DNA of 59,907 nt from Thermoanaerobaculia bacterium. GTDB taxonomy: Bacteria; Acidobacteriota; Thermoanaerobaculia; Multivoradales; J023. The stretch's first letter is position 1, and every line of letters begins with the position of its first letter. The stretch lies in assembly GCA_028066595.1 (NCBI GenBank), contig JALCBJ010000039.1, positions 1 through 59,907 of the forward strand. The letters are read 5' to 3'. Under the pieces are notes generated by a model. That model saw nothing but the letters and a program-made list of their open reading frames with translations. It did not search any database and was not told the DNA's origin. The position numbers and the translations under genes were made by a program. Positions 18,326 through 27,302 of the stretch are shown here, piece after piece.

Positions 18326-19147
18326 TCAGCCTGCAGGCGGCGCTGGTTGGGCCTTGGCGCCTTCCGGCGCTTTGAACGCATCGGCGGAGAACTGCACGAA
18401 ACGCAGATTCCTCAGCTTCACGTGGCCGACGGGATCTCCGAAGACTCCCTTTTCACGAGTCCAATCGTAGAAGGTCCATTCCGTGGACAGCCAGACGCCG
18501 TTCACCTCTTCCCAACCGCTGTAGACGATGGCGTGGGGCTCCTCTTCGGCCTTTTCTTGGCTCTTGCCAAACGTGACGATATACGCCATTCCTGCAAGGC
18601 GCTTCGTGTCACGATCACGGTAGAGAAGGTACCAATCGTCGGGTGAGTCGCCGACGCCATCGCCGAAGGTCAGCTTGGCGGCGGCGAGTTTTGTGCCGTC
18701 GAGAAAAGGTAGCTCACCCTGCGGCTGGACGTGGGTACCGGCGTCGCTCAGCTTCATCGGCGCGGCCAGGAAGTACGACCAGGTGAGGACATGGAAACGG
18801 GCTCCCCGAAACGCGGAGTCTGCGGGCGCCAGCCAGGCCTCGGAGCCGTCGAAGCCCATGACGCTACCGGCGTGCTCGCCACCGGTGAGCTCGATGCGGG
18901 TCTTGCCGCCGGGCGTGTCCATCACCAGTCGCCCATCGATCAGGGTACTGCCTCCGAACTCGACGACCAGGTCAGCCGTCAGGGCTCCTTGCTGGGAGTA
19001 AGTCTCTTTGTTGTGAGCCGATTCGATCTTACCGACCCAATCGGCGGACGCAGGCAGCGCGGCAACCAGTGCCAAGGCCAGGCCTACGAGGCCGAAGTGG
19101 AGTCGAGGGTGCGCAGCAGAAGTGTGCAGAGCAGCAGAGGTGTGCAT
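18326..19147 (-). CDS. Secreted LolA-like protein (DUF6503-type)
   Basis: 273-residue exported protein with a signal peptide (GLVGLALALVAALPASA). The mature part alternates beta strands as in the LolA/LppX-like fold: a strand pair binding region (ADLVVEFGG...RLVMDTPGGKTRIEL), then the block SEAWLAPADS...RFHVLTWSYFLAAP and a C-terminal WEEVNGVWLSTEWTFYDW segment, which I associate with DUF6503 periplasmic proteins of Bacteroidota and Acidobacteriota. It likely binds a lipid or lipoprotein, but no substrate is known. The first codons contain an 18-bp tandem duplication (19111-19146) that gives a repeated HTSAA. Shine-Dalgarno AAAGG precedes the ATG. It ends with a Pro/Ala-rich tail. Confidence 0.65.
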   Translation of the reverse strand: MHTSAALHTSAAHPRLHFGLVGLALALVAALPASADWVGKIESAHNKETYSQQGALTADLVVEFGGSTLIDGRLVMDTPGGKTRIELTGGEHAGSVMGFDGSEAWLAPADSAFRGARFHVLTWSYFLAAPMKLSDAGTHVQPQGELPFLDGTKLAAAKLTFGDGVGDSPDDWYLLYRDRDTKRLAGMAYIVTFGKSQEKAEEEPHAIVYSGWEEVNGVWLSTEWTFYDWTREKGVFGDPVGHVKLRNLRFVQFSADAFKAPEGAKAQPAPPAG

Positions 19148-19355
19148 ATCGGGAACCTTTCTTGGAGGAGTTGTCTTCAGAATGGAGTTCCTGGGGAGTA
19201 CGGATCATAGGTGGGTCGGGATGGGTCGGAAGAAGGCCTGAAGTGGTCAAGCTCATGGCTCGAAGCGTCGGGAACGGAGCGCTTATGCTGGTCCGACACG
19301 GCTTCAAGTAGGGAACGCACGGGACCGCACAGAGAAGTCCAACCCGAGAACGACG

Positions 19356-20618
19356 ATGATCTTCCGCTTCAGCCTCTACGGCTTTCTGAAGAACCAGCGC
19401 TACTTCGAGCCCTTCTTGGTGCTCGTATTGCTCGAAAAGGGCTTCAGCTTCTTCCTCGTCGGCATGCTGATCGCGTTTCGGGAGCTGACGGTCAACCTGC
19501 TCGAGATCCCGTCGGGTGCGGTGGCCGATGCCTGGGGCCGTCGCGGCTCCATGATTCTCTCGTTCTCGGTCTACATCGTCAGCTTCTTGCTCTTCGGCCT
19601 TGCCGAGAGCCAGCTCGGGATGTTCGCTGCCATGTTCTTCTACGCCGTTGGCGACGCCTTTCGCACCGGCACCCACAAGGCCATGATCTTCGAATGGCTG
19701 CGCCTCCAGGGTCGGGAAGACGAGAAGGCCCGCGTCTACGGCTACACCCGATCGTGGAGCAAGATCGGCTCGGCGGTATCGGTGGTTCTGGCGGCGGTCC
19801 TCGTGGTCGTTTCAGGCAACTTCAGCTCGGTCTTCTACTTCGCGACCGTCCCCTATGTCTTGAGCATCGTCAACATGCTCGGCTATCCCGCCGAGCTCGA
19901 CGGCGAGCATGAGAAGGTCCGTTCGCCTTCCGCCGTGGTGCGCCACTTGCGGGACTCGCTGTCCGTCACGATCCGGCAGCGACCGCTTCGGCGCCTGGTA
20001 GCGGAGTCCATGGGATGGGAGGGCGTGTTCCATGCCGTCAAGGACTACCTCCAGCCCGTGCTGCAAGCCATCGTCCTGGCGAGCTGGGCCGTGCCTCTCG
20101 CAACCGACGCCGAGAGCGAGGCGCGACGCACCGCCCTGCTCGTAGGGCCCGTCTTCTTCGGGCTCTTCTTGCTGGCGGCGGTAGCGAGCCGTTCGGCTCA
20201 CCGCGTCGTCCGCGCGGCGGGTTCGGAGGAACGCGCCGCAACGTGGCTTTGGGGTGTCAATGCGCTGGTCTGCCTCGCACTCTCCTGGGCGGCGTACCTT
20301 CAGATCCTGCCCGGTGTGGCTGTGGCCTTCGTCGTGATCTACGTGCTGCAGAACGTATGGCGTCCGATCCTGATCAGCCGGTTCGACCAACATTCTGCGG
20401 CGTCGCGCGGTGCCACGGTGCTGTCCATCGAGTCGCAGGCGCATCGCGCCGCAACCATGGTCGTGGCACCGATCCTGGGTTGGTCAGTCGATCTGGTGCA
20501 ACGCCACGGCCTGGGCGGCGACTTCTGGCCGGTGGGTGCGGTTTCCGCGGGGGCGGCTCTCCTTTTCTTCTTCTCGGCGCTGCGACACAGGAACAGCCGA
20601 GACCCGCGATCGGAATAG
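19356..20618 (+). CDS. Major facilitator superfamily transporter
   Basis: 420-residue polytopic membrane protein with about twelve hydrophobic helices. The early segment LTVNLLEIPSGAVADAWGRRGSM is the MFS motif A (loop 2-3, here G-x-x-A-D-x-x-G-R-R) and identifies the family. A longer cytoplasmic loop (HEKVRSPSAVVRHLRDSLSVTIRQRPLRR) divides the two six-helix halves. The substrate cannot be read from sequence; similar proteins occur among drug or metabolite exporters. It is flanked by intergenic gaps of about 200 and 150 bp, so it appears to be a single-gene unit. Confidence 0.88.
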   Translation: MIFRFSLYGFLKNQRYFEPFLVLVLLEKGFSFFLVGMLIAFRELTVNLLEIPSGAVADAWGRRGSMILSFSVYIVSFLLFGLAESQLGMFAAMFFYAVGDAFRTGTHKAMIFEWLRLQGREDEKARVYGYTRSWSKIGSAVSVVLAAVLVVVSGNFSSVFYFATVPYVLSIVNMLGYPAELDGEHEKVRSPSAVVRHLRDSLSVTIRQRPLRRLVAESMGWEGVFHAVKDYLQPVLQAIVLASWAVPLATDAESEARRTALLVGPVFFGLFLLAAVASRSAHRVVRAAGSEERAATWLWGVNALVCLALSWAAYLQILPGVAVAFVVIYVLQNVWRPILISRFDQHSAASRGATVLSIESQAHRAATMVVAPILGWSVDLVQRHGLGGDFWPVGAVSAGAALLFFFSALRHRNSRDPRSE

Positions 20619-20767
20619 CCTAGATGAGCAGGTTCCGTACTGTCGGTCTCCGAGCTCCCACCCTTGCTGAAGATCCTCGGTCTCGGCGTCTGACCTGATG
20701 GCGTGATACCAACTAGAGACGCCACGGCAGCTACCATAGGACAGACCTTCGCCAGCTAGGAGCCTCC

Positions 20768-21301
20768 ATGTCCCACGATGCCTCTGCCATCCTCGCCATC
20801 GAGCGACCACACCCGAAGCTCATGCGCCTCTACTGGCTGCGTTCGTTGGTGTTTCCACCGTTTTCCCTGATCGGGCTACCGTTCCTCTACTTCCGCTACC
20901 ACACCATGCGCTATCGCTTCGACGAGGAGGGCGTGAGCATGCGATGGGGGATCTTGTTTCGCCGCGAGGTGAGCTTGAGCTATGGACGGATCCAGGACAT
21001 TCACGTGACGTCGGGGATCTTCCAGCGATGGCTGGGGCTGGCAGACCTCCATATCCAGACTGCCTCGGGCAGCTCGGCGGCGGAGATGACGATCGAGGGA
21101 CTTCTGGAGTTCGAGGACGTGCGGGACTTTCTGTACTCGCGCATGCGCGGCATTCGGAAGGTCGAGTCGAAAGCGCCGGTTCACGCGCCGGGAGAGGCGA
21201 CGGCCGCGCCATCCGAGATCGTGTCGGCCTTGCGTGAGGTCTCGGCAGAACTGCGTGCGACCCGGACGGCCCTGGAACGGCGACCTGGCGGGGAGGCTTG
21301 A
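20768..21301 (+). CDS. Bacterial PH-domain (bPH2) membrane protein, first of pair
   Basis: 177 residues with a short membrane hairpin (LRSLVFPPFSLIGLPFLYF, about residues 24-45) followed by a bPH2 domain (YRFDEEGVSMRWGILFRREVSLSYGRIQDIHVTSGIFQRWLGLADLHIQT, quoted here in pieces: GRIQDIHV and LGLADLHI are the diagnostic blocks). The C-terminal third is a helical, charged tail (EIVSALREVSAELRATRTALE). This family (YdbS/YdbT-like) is membrane-associated and of unknown molecular function, often encoded as adjacent pairs, as here: the next gene starts one base after the stop. ATG at 20768 follows AGGAG. Confidence 0.8.
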   Translation: MSHDASAILAIERPHPKLMRLYWLRSLVFPPFSLIGLPFLYFRYHTMRYRFDEEGVSMRWGILFRREVSLSYGRIQDIHVTSGIFQRWLGLADLHIQTASGSSAAEMTIEGLLEFEDVRDFLYSRMRGIRKVESKAPVHAPGEATAAPSEIVSALREVSAELRATRTALERRPGGEA

Positions 21302-21302
21302 G

Positions 21303-22067
21303 GTGTATCCGGGTCTCAAGGGGACGTTGCTTCGCGCACTCAAGGTGCCGCCGGAACCCGATCCGCCGGCCGGGCACGAGGGTACGCTGCGGACGTTTCG
21401 GGCAGCTCCCAGCTACTTCCGATACAAGCTGGCGTTGTGGGCCATCGCTCAGTTCTTCAGCTTGATCGTGCTCTTCTTCCTGGTGGTGGGATTTCTCGCG
21501 ACGTCGACCGAGCGTGCCGACGGGCTGGCAGGTTGCTTCCTGACGGTGATCCTCGGCGGCGGCATCCTGTTGGTTCTGTTCCAGCTCTTGGTGTCGTTTC
21601 TCGGCGTGCGCCTCGACTATGAGATGCGCTGGTACCTCGTGACCGATCAAAGCCTGCGCATTCGCGAGGGCATCTTCCATGTGCGTGAGATGACCATGAC
21701 CTTCGCCAACATCCAGAACATCTCCATCTCCCAGGGTCCGCTGCAACGGCTCCTGGGAGTGGCCGACCTGGAAGTGAAGTCGGCGGGCGGTGGTGGCGGT
21801 GGTGGTCCTGGGAAAAACCCTCAGCAGGCGGGTACGTTCTCGATGCACACGGGCTATTTCCGGGGCGTCGACAACGCGGAAGAGCTTCGCGACCTGATGC
21901 GAGAGAGGATGCGCAAAGCCAAGGGCGCAGGTCTGGGCGACCCGGACGACGAGCAGCATCCGAGGGAGCCCCGCCACGATTGGGTGGACTCCGATCTGGC
22001 ATCCGTACTGACCGAAGTGGTCACCGAGGCTCGTGCATTGCGCGGTGCCGCGGAGGCGCTCGGTTAG
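21303..22067 (+). CDS. Bacterial PH-domain (bPH2) membrane protein, second of pair
   Basis: 254-residue partner of the upstream PH-domain protein. The GTG start at 21303 comes one base after the previous stop and is preceded by GGGGAGG, so translation is coupled; an earlier in-frame start would run into the upstream gene. Two hydrophobic helices (LALWAIAQFFSLIVLFFLVVG; CFLTVILGGGILLVLFQLLV) precede the PH core, which repeats the diagnostic blocks of its neighbour (FANIQNISISQGPLQRLLGVADLEV). A Gly-rich insert (eight glycines around residue 162) lies in a loop. The tail ends in the same kind of helix (SVLTEVVTEARALRGAAEALG) as the first protein, suggesting the two pair through it. Confidence 0.8.
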   Translation: MYPGLKGTLLRALKVPPEPDPPAGHEGTLRTFRAAPSYFRYKLALWAIAQFFSLIVLFFLVVGFLATSTERADGLAGCFLTVILGGGILLVLFQLLVSFLGVRLDYEMRWYLVTDQSLRIREGIFHVREMTMTFANIQNISISQGPLQRLLGVADLEVKSAGGGGGGGPGKNPQQAGTFSMHTGYFRGVDNAEELRDLMRERMRKAKGAGLGDPDDEQHPREPRHDWVDSDLASVLTEVVTEARALRGAAEALG

Positions 22068-22096
22068 GATCTCGAGAAAGATCCCTGGAGAACAAA

Positions 22097-22996
22097 ATGA
22101 CGAATCGAAGTCCGATCCGAGTCACGCTCTGTCTTCTGCTCGCTTCGTTCACCGCGCTGGCGACCTTCGCCGAAGGTGTCCCCGAGGCCAAGACCGGTAC
22201 CCTGACAACTTCCGACGGCAATGCCATGATCTACGAGGTGCGCGGCAGCGGCGAGCCGACGCTGGTCTTCGTGCACTGTTGGGCCTGCAATCGCGAGGAC
22301 TGGCGCGAGCAAGTAGACGTGTTCGCACAGGACCACCGGGTGGTGACGTTCGATCTACCGGGACACGGCGAATCGGGTGCCGAGCGGGAGTCGTGGACCC
22401 TGGACGGCCTGGCCGCCGATACCGTGCAGCTAGTCGAAGAGCTCAACCTGAAGGACTTCGTCTTCGTCGGCCATTCCATGGGCGGGCCGGTGGCACTGTT
22501 GGCGGCGGCGAGGCTCGCAGCCTCGAAAGATCACGCGACGCGCGGCGTCGTTTGTGTCGACACGCTGCACGACCTGGAAATGAAGCCTCCAGAGGAGGAG
22601 CTGAAAGCCTGGATCGACATGTTCGAGAGTGACTTCGAGGGCTCACTCGCCGGCATGATGGCCGCGACACTGCCAGGTGAGCACAACGAAGCGCTGCGCG
22701 CTGCCATCACCGAGGTCGCGTTGGCCTCGGACCGCAGGGCAGTGCTCGGCCTGATGAAGGATTTCCCTTCCCTGGACCTGGTGGCAGAGGCCGAGAAAGC
22801 GAGCGTGCCGATCCGCTGTATCAATGCGGCCCTGATGCAGCAGAACATGCCGGCCGATGCGCTGGAGCGCAACCAGCAGCACGCCGACTACGAGCTGACG
22901 CTGATGGAAGGCGTCGGTCACTTCCTCCAGCTGGAGAATCCCTCGGAGTTCAACGAAGCGTTTCGCGAGGTGCTCGCGGCGCTCACCCCCCGCTAA
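22097..22996 (+). CDS. Secreted alpha/beta hydrolase
   Basis: 299-residue exported serine hydrolase. Signal peptide at residues 1-25 (LCLLLASFTALATFAEG). The alpha/beta-hydrolase core shows the oxyanion-strand HCWACNREDW, the nucleophile elbow GHSMGG (Ser), and the catalytic His in GVGHFLQLENP; the acid is probably in the CVDTLHD region or the strand before the last loop. HCWAC contains two Cys that may form a disulfide. The ATG at 22097 follows CTGGAG. Substrate unknown; relatives include carboxylesterases and C-C hydrolases. It lies 29 bp after the PH-domain pair and may be part of the same operon. Confidence 0.85.
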   Translation: MTNRSPIRVTLCLLLASFTALATFAEGVPEAKTGTLTTSDGNAMIYEVRGSGEPTLVFVHCWACNREDWREQVDVFAQDHRVVTFDLPGHGESGAERESWTLDGLAADTVQLVEELNLKDFVFVGHSMGGPVALLAAARLAASKDHATRGVVCVDTLHDLEMKPPEEELKAWIDMFESDFEGSLAGMMAATLPGEHNEALRAAITEVALASDRRAVLGLMKDFPSLDLVAEAEKASVPIRCINAALMQQNMPADALERNQQHADYELTLMEGVGHFLQLENPSEFNEAFREVLAALTPR

Positions 22997-23041
22997 CGGC
23001 CGACGCCGACGTCATCGCGCTGGGATCGATTCTTCCGGAAG

Positions 23042-25462
23042 CTACTGCCTCAACGCGTCAACCGGGTCGATACGTACCGCTCGCAGGGCAGGCCACCAAG
23101 CGGCAGCACCAGCCACCGCGATCAACAACAAGAACGCGCCGCCGAGCAGGCCAGGGTCGCGAGGGTGGACCCCGTAGAGGAAGTGCCCGACCGTAGGTGC
23201 CAAGGCGACCGACGCCACGAGCCCACAGACGAGAGCGACGGCCACGAGAACGAAGGCGTCCCTCGCGACGAGGGCAGCGACCTGGGAATGGCTGGCGCCC
23301 AGGGCGCGGCGAATGCCGACTTCTCTGACCCGCTGCGCCACCGCGAGGGCGAGGATTCCGGACAGGCCGGCGGCGCTAAGAAGTACCGCCAGGATGCAGG
23401 CAGCTGCGGTCAGGCGACCCACGACATGGGCGGTCGCGTGCTCGAACCGAAGTCTTTCCTGCAATGTTCCGAGCTCGGTCACCGGAATCACGGGATCGAC
23501 CTCCGCCACGAGCTGGCGCAACGTGGGCAAGAACGCCTTCGCATCGTCTTCGAATCGCACCACGAAGCGAGCGTCGGGATGCTGCGGATCCTGCCAGAAG
23601 GAGCCGAACGCCTGAGGAGAGCGGCCCCAGATCAGGTTGTTGTACGAGGAATCCTGAACGATACCGACGACCTCGAACGTCTTCCCACCTACGGTGACAC
23701 GCTGCCCGACGGCTTCCTCCGTGGGCCACAGGTTCTCGGCCATGGTCCGGTTCACCAGCAACACCGGCTGGGATCCCGCGACGTCGCGTCGGTCGAAATC
23801 CCGGCCACGTAGCAACTCGATGCCGACGGAGGCGAGCGCCTTCGGGCCGACCGGCTGGAATCCAGCATGGAACAAAGGCTCGCCGCCATCGGAAGCGCTG
23901 TCGGGAAGACTCACTGGAGCTTCGAATCCGGGCCACAGGGGGCGTAGCTTGGCGAATCCGACGGAGCGGACCCCGGGAAGCGCCTCGATCCGTCGAAGTA
24001 CTTCGTCGACCACGGCCTGGCCCTGTTCCGGCCCATATCCGACGAGTCTGGGACGTAAACGGAACTTCGCAACGTGTTCGGCCTCGGCGCTCTGAGCACT
24101 GTCGACGTTCAGCAAGCTACGTGCGAACAGACCGGTCCCGTAGAGCAGCAGGAACGAGATCGCGATCTGCGCGACAACGAATCCGGCGAGCAACCGAGGC
24201 TTCCGGCGGGAGCGACTCTCCTTGAGTCCCTCGATCAGATCCGGCCTCGATGCCTGAAGGCCGGGCAGCAAACCGACCACCCAGGCAGTGAATCCACAGA
24301 GCAGAACAGCGTATCCGACCAACGCCGGAGTCAGCTCGATATCAACGTCGGCGTGCGTCTGGAAGACCAAGGCTCCCAGAGGGGTCGCGAGCGTAGCGAG
24401 ACACAGCCCTCCCACGGTTGCCGCTACCGTCAGGAGCAGCGCCTCGGCGACGAACAAGGACACGACCTGGTGGCGGCGTGCACCCAGAGCCAGCCGCACC
24501 GCGATCTCGGTGCGGGAGCCCAGGCCCCGCGCGATCAGCAAACCACTGAGGTTGGCGCATGCCACGGCGACCAGAAGCGTGACGACGGCCATCAGAAGCG
24601 CCATCATGCGACGAGATCCTTGCCCTCGTTCAGAATCCAGACCGGTCAGCGGTGTGACCTGGAGCCCGCGCACGGTGTCCCCCGGCAACGGATCGGCGGT
24701 ATGGAGGTTCTGGCTGAGGACGCTCATCTCAGCCTGAGCCGTCGCCACATCTTGGCCGTCGGCCAGCCGCCCGACCATCTCGAAAAGCCTACAGTTCCTC
24801 TTGGCCAGGGCATCGCACCAGTTGTTGGCTACAGGCGCCATCATGGTCGGCATCCAAAGGGCACAAGGGCGGCCCGCGTCGAGGCCTACGAAGCCAGGAG
24901 GCGCTACGCCGACAATGGAGAAGTCGGTGCTGTTGACCTGCAGGACAGAACCGACGACATCCTCCCGGCCACCAAACCGGCTGCGCCATAGACCTTCCGA
25001 GATCACTACCACGGGGTGGCTGGCTCGCGTCGCGTCCTCTTCGGGTCGGAAGAACCGCCCCGCGGTGGGCTCGAGGCCCAGCAGCGGGAAGTAGTTCGCT
25101 GAAACCAGCGAGCCATTCATCATCTCGCCGGCGCCTTCGCCGCCGACATATAGCGGCACCGTGGAGTAGTGGACTGCGAGATCCTCGAACGTTTGGCTTT
25201 GGGCCCGGTACTCCAGGTAATCGGAGTAGGCCATCGCTCGGAACCCGACGCCGTCGCGGGTCTCGTGAATCGTGAGCAGTCGGCCTGGGTCGGTGACCGG
25301 CAGAGACTGCAATAGGACCGTGTCGAAAATTGCGACGATGGACAGGTGGGCCCCGAGCGCCAGACTCAACATGAGAATGGCCAACGCGGCAAACCGAGGC
25401 GTCCTTCTGAGGCGACGAGCTGCCTGACGCAGGCCCTGGCAGATCGAGGTCAGGTTTTCCAT
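23042..25462 (-). CDS. Duplicated MacB/FtsX-type ABC permease (ADOP family)
   Basis: 806-residue permease with the architecture of 'acidobacterial duplicated orphan permeases': N-terminal ADOP stretch (LRQAARRLRRTPRFAALAILMLSLALGA), first MacB-like periplasmic domain, FtsX half (three helices with EIAVRLALGARR), then a second MacB periplasmic domain and second FtsX half (REVGIRRALGASHSQV), ending PALRAVRIDPVDALRQ. No ATPase gene is adjacent, as is normal for this family. The repeat of the R-LALGA/RRALGA block shows the internal duplication. Role: mechanotransmission export or lipoprotein handling, substrate unknown. It follows the halogenase gene by 73 bp on the same strand and could be the last gene of the biosynthetic operon, perhaps exporting the product; that link is inference. 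Confidence 0.88.
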   Translation of the reverse strand: MENLTSICQGLRQAARRLRRTPRFAALAILMLSLALGAHLSIVAIFDTVLLQSLPVTDPGRLLTIHETRDGVGFRAMAYSDYLEYRAQSQTFEDLAVHYSTVPLYVGGEGAGEMMNGSLVSANYFPLLGLEPTAGRFFRPEEDATRASHPVVVISEGLWRSRFGGREDVVGSVLQVNSTDFSIVGVAPPGFVGLDAGRPCALWMPTMMAPVANNWCDALAKRNCRLFEMVGRLADGQDVATAQAEMSVLSQNLHTADPLPGDTVRGLQVTPLTGLDSERGQGSRRMMALLMAVVTLLVAVACANLSGLLIARGLGSRTEIAVRLALGARRHQVVSLFVAEALLLTVAATVGGLCLATLATPLGALVFQTHADVDIELTPALVGYAVLLCGFTAWVVGLLPGLQASRPDLIEGLKESRSRRKPRLLAGFVVAQIAISFLLLYGTGLFARSLLNVDSAQSAEAEHVAKFRLRPRLVGYGPEQGQAVVDEVLRRIEALPGVRSVGFAKLRPLWPGFEAPVSLPDSASDGGEPLFHAGFQPVGPKALASVGIELLRGRDFDRRDVAGSQPVLLVNRTMAENLWPTEEAVGQRVTVGGKTFEVVGIVQDSSYNNLIWGRSPQAFGSFWQDPQHPDARFVVRFEDDAKAFLPTLRQLVAEVDPVIPVTELGTLQERLRFEHATAHVVGRLTAAACILAVLLSAAGLSGILALAVAQRVREVGIRRALGASHSQVAALVARDAFVLVAVALVCGLVASVALAPTVGHFLYGVHPRDPGLLGGAFLLLIAVAGAAAWWPALRAVRIDPVDALRQ

Positions 25463-25535
25463 GCCGGGAGCTTACAGCAGCCCTTTCGGCTGGCTCTCGA
25501 TCGGACAAGGAGAGTCTAGACGGTCGTCGCTGGAC

Positions 25536-27302
25536 TCAGCTCACCATCGCGATAGCCGACCGTTTCCGCGTATGGCGAAATCGCTCGAGCACCTTCGCGC
25601 ACATCGACCACTCCATCTCACCGGGCTGGTCTCGCGTTGCCCGCCAGTGCTCGGCCATAGATTCAGGGTCGAAGTGCAGGGCCTCCAAGTCGAGAGACTC
25701 GGCGAAGGCGCGGCTTCGGAGAACATCCGGGTCGTCGAGCACAACCGAGGCTACGTGGACGGCGGTGAACCGAGCCAGCTCTTCGAGATTCTCGAGCTGC
25801 CGATCGAGGACCCTGCGCGCTTCCACCGCGTCGAGGCCTACTTCGAAGAACGTATCGGCCGCTCGCGCTAGGGTTTCGATCTCGGTGAAGTCCAGGTACG
25901 CCGGATCGTTCGACGGCTCAGCGTGCTCCTTCTTCCATTGGAAGTAGCCGGAGAGGAGCCCCTGGACACCACGGTTCCACGGCCCGAGCTTGGCAAAGCG
26001 TCGAAGGTAGCCGATTTGAAAGCGGCGTTCCGTGAAGAGGTCGTTGATGAACGGGAAAACGTAGACGGCGAAGTAGACAGCCAGCTCCCAGACATACTTC
26101 AGGTAGAAGGTCTCGACATCTCCCAGTGCGTCGTAGCTCGTGGCGTAGGTCGGCAGGTACGCCTGGTACACGGCTTTGGTGAGCGACTCGTGGGTGCGGC
26201 AGCGTTGTTTCCGATCGTCGGGATCCCGAGCCAGAATCGCGTCTACGATAAGAGTGTTGTGGATCGAGATCAGGTCCGACCCAGGGCTGTAGAGCGGGTC
26301 GTTGAAGCGACCCGCTTCCCCGGTCACAGCCCAACGCTGCGCGCTGAGGGTCTGGCCGCAGTCGTGGGCGTAGCTACGGTAGCCGCCGAAGTCGAGGACT
26401 TTCCTCTGCGGCAGATCGCGAGCGAAGAGGGGGAAGCGCTCGCAGATCCACTCGGTGGCCTTTTCGACGTTGAAGACATCGCGCCAATGCACGACGTCGT
26501 TGTCGAAGACCAGCCCCAGACTGGTCTTGCCGTGGAGGGGAATCACCCAGAACCACAGGCCCTCGTCGCAGAAGTGATTCGTTGCCAGCCAGGCGGGTAG
26601 GTGACCTGTGTGACGGCGATCGGGGCGCAGCCGCCGCTCCCGGTTCGACTGTCCCGTCAGCTTCTCGATGTCCACCAAGCCGTCGACCCACCAGAAAAAC
26701 GCGCCATGATCGAGAGGCTGATCGCGTGTCAACTCTCGTTTCTTGGCCAGGAAGCGACGCCGGCCCGTGGCGTCGACCACCCAGCTGGCACGCAGCTCCC
26801 GAGCTTCGCCGTCGACCGAATACCGCACTCTGTGAGGATCTTCGCCTTCCTCGCAGAGATCTACTTGCAAGCCTTCGGCACCAAGGTCCAGAGCGTAGCG
26901 ATCTTCGAAGGCGGCGTTGCGGCGGATCAACTCGGCCTCGAAGACGTTGCGGTCGAGCTGATAGGACGGGATGTTGGAATAGTTACGGATGTAGGCGGCC
27001 GAGTAGTCCTCGAACGCGTCGTTCCGTCGACCCGCGGTTTTCCAATAGAAGCGCAGGTTGTACTTCATGAGGTGCTCGAAGTAGAGATGATCTTCGAGGT
27101 CGAGCACCTTGCCGTAGTAGTAGCCCGCCAGCTGGACCGAGGACTCGCCGACCTTCTGCCGCTTCGGAGGTAGTTCGGCACGCTTCTCCACTACACGGAC
27201 AGTCCGGTCGGTATGGAGGAGAAGATGACGAGCCAACGTCAGTCCAGCGAGACCACCCCCCAGGATGCAGACATCCACGTTCGAAGAGTCGCTTCTAGTC
27301 AT
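25536..27302 (-). CDS. Flavin-dependent halogenase-like oxidoreductase
   Basis: 588-residue FAD protein of the tryptophan-halogenase superfamily. N-terminal dinucleotide fold GGGLAGLTLAR (residues 15-25), the VGESS block, VVDATGR, the halogenase signature WFWVIP (WxWxIP) in the middle, and the second FAD motif GEAGRFNDPLYSPGSD. WxWxIP separates halogenases from ordinary monooxygenases. The C-terminal ~200 residues are helical (ETFYLKYVWELAVYFAVYVFPFIND) and more like polyene-cluster halogenases (xanthomonadin, flexirubin) than PrnA. Expected activity: chlorination or bromination of an aromatic head or ketide carrier; a non-halogenating epoxidase role is an alternative. It begins with ATG overlapping the upstream stop by 4 nt and terminates the coupled gene string. 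Confidence 0.83.
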   Translation of the reverse strand: MTRSDSSNVDVCILGGGLAGLTLARHLLLHTDRTVRVVEKRAELPPKRQKVGESSVQLAGYYYGKVLDLEDHLYFEHLMKYNLRFYWKTAGRRNDAFEDYSAAYIRNYSNIPSYQLDRNVFEAELIRRNAAFEDRYALDLGAEGLQVDLCEEGEDPHRVRYSVDGEARELRASWVVDATGRRRFLAKKRELTRDQPLDHGAFFWWVDGLVDIEKLTGQSNRERRLRPDRRHTGHLPAWLATNHFCDEGLWFWVIPLHGKTSLGLVFDNDVVHWRDVFNVEKATEWICERFPLFARDLPQRKVLDFGGYRSYAHDCGQTLSAQRWAVTGEAGRFNDPLYSPGSDLISIHNTLIVDAILARDPDDRKQRCRTHESLTKAVYQAYLPTYATSYDALGDVETFYLKYVWELAVYFAVYVFPFINDLFTERRFQIGYLRRFAKLGPWNRGVQGLLSGYFQWKKEHAEPSNDPAYLDFTEIETLARAADTFFEVGLDAVEARRVLDRQLENLEELARFTAVHVASVVLDDPDVLRSRAFAESLDLEALHFDPESMAEHWRATRDQPGEMEWSMCAKVLERFRHTRKRSAIAMVS

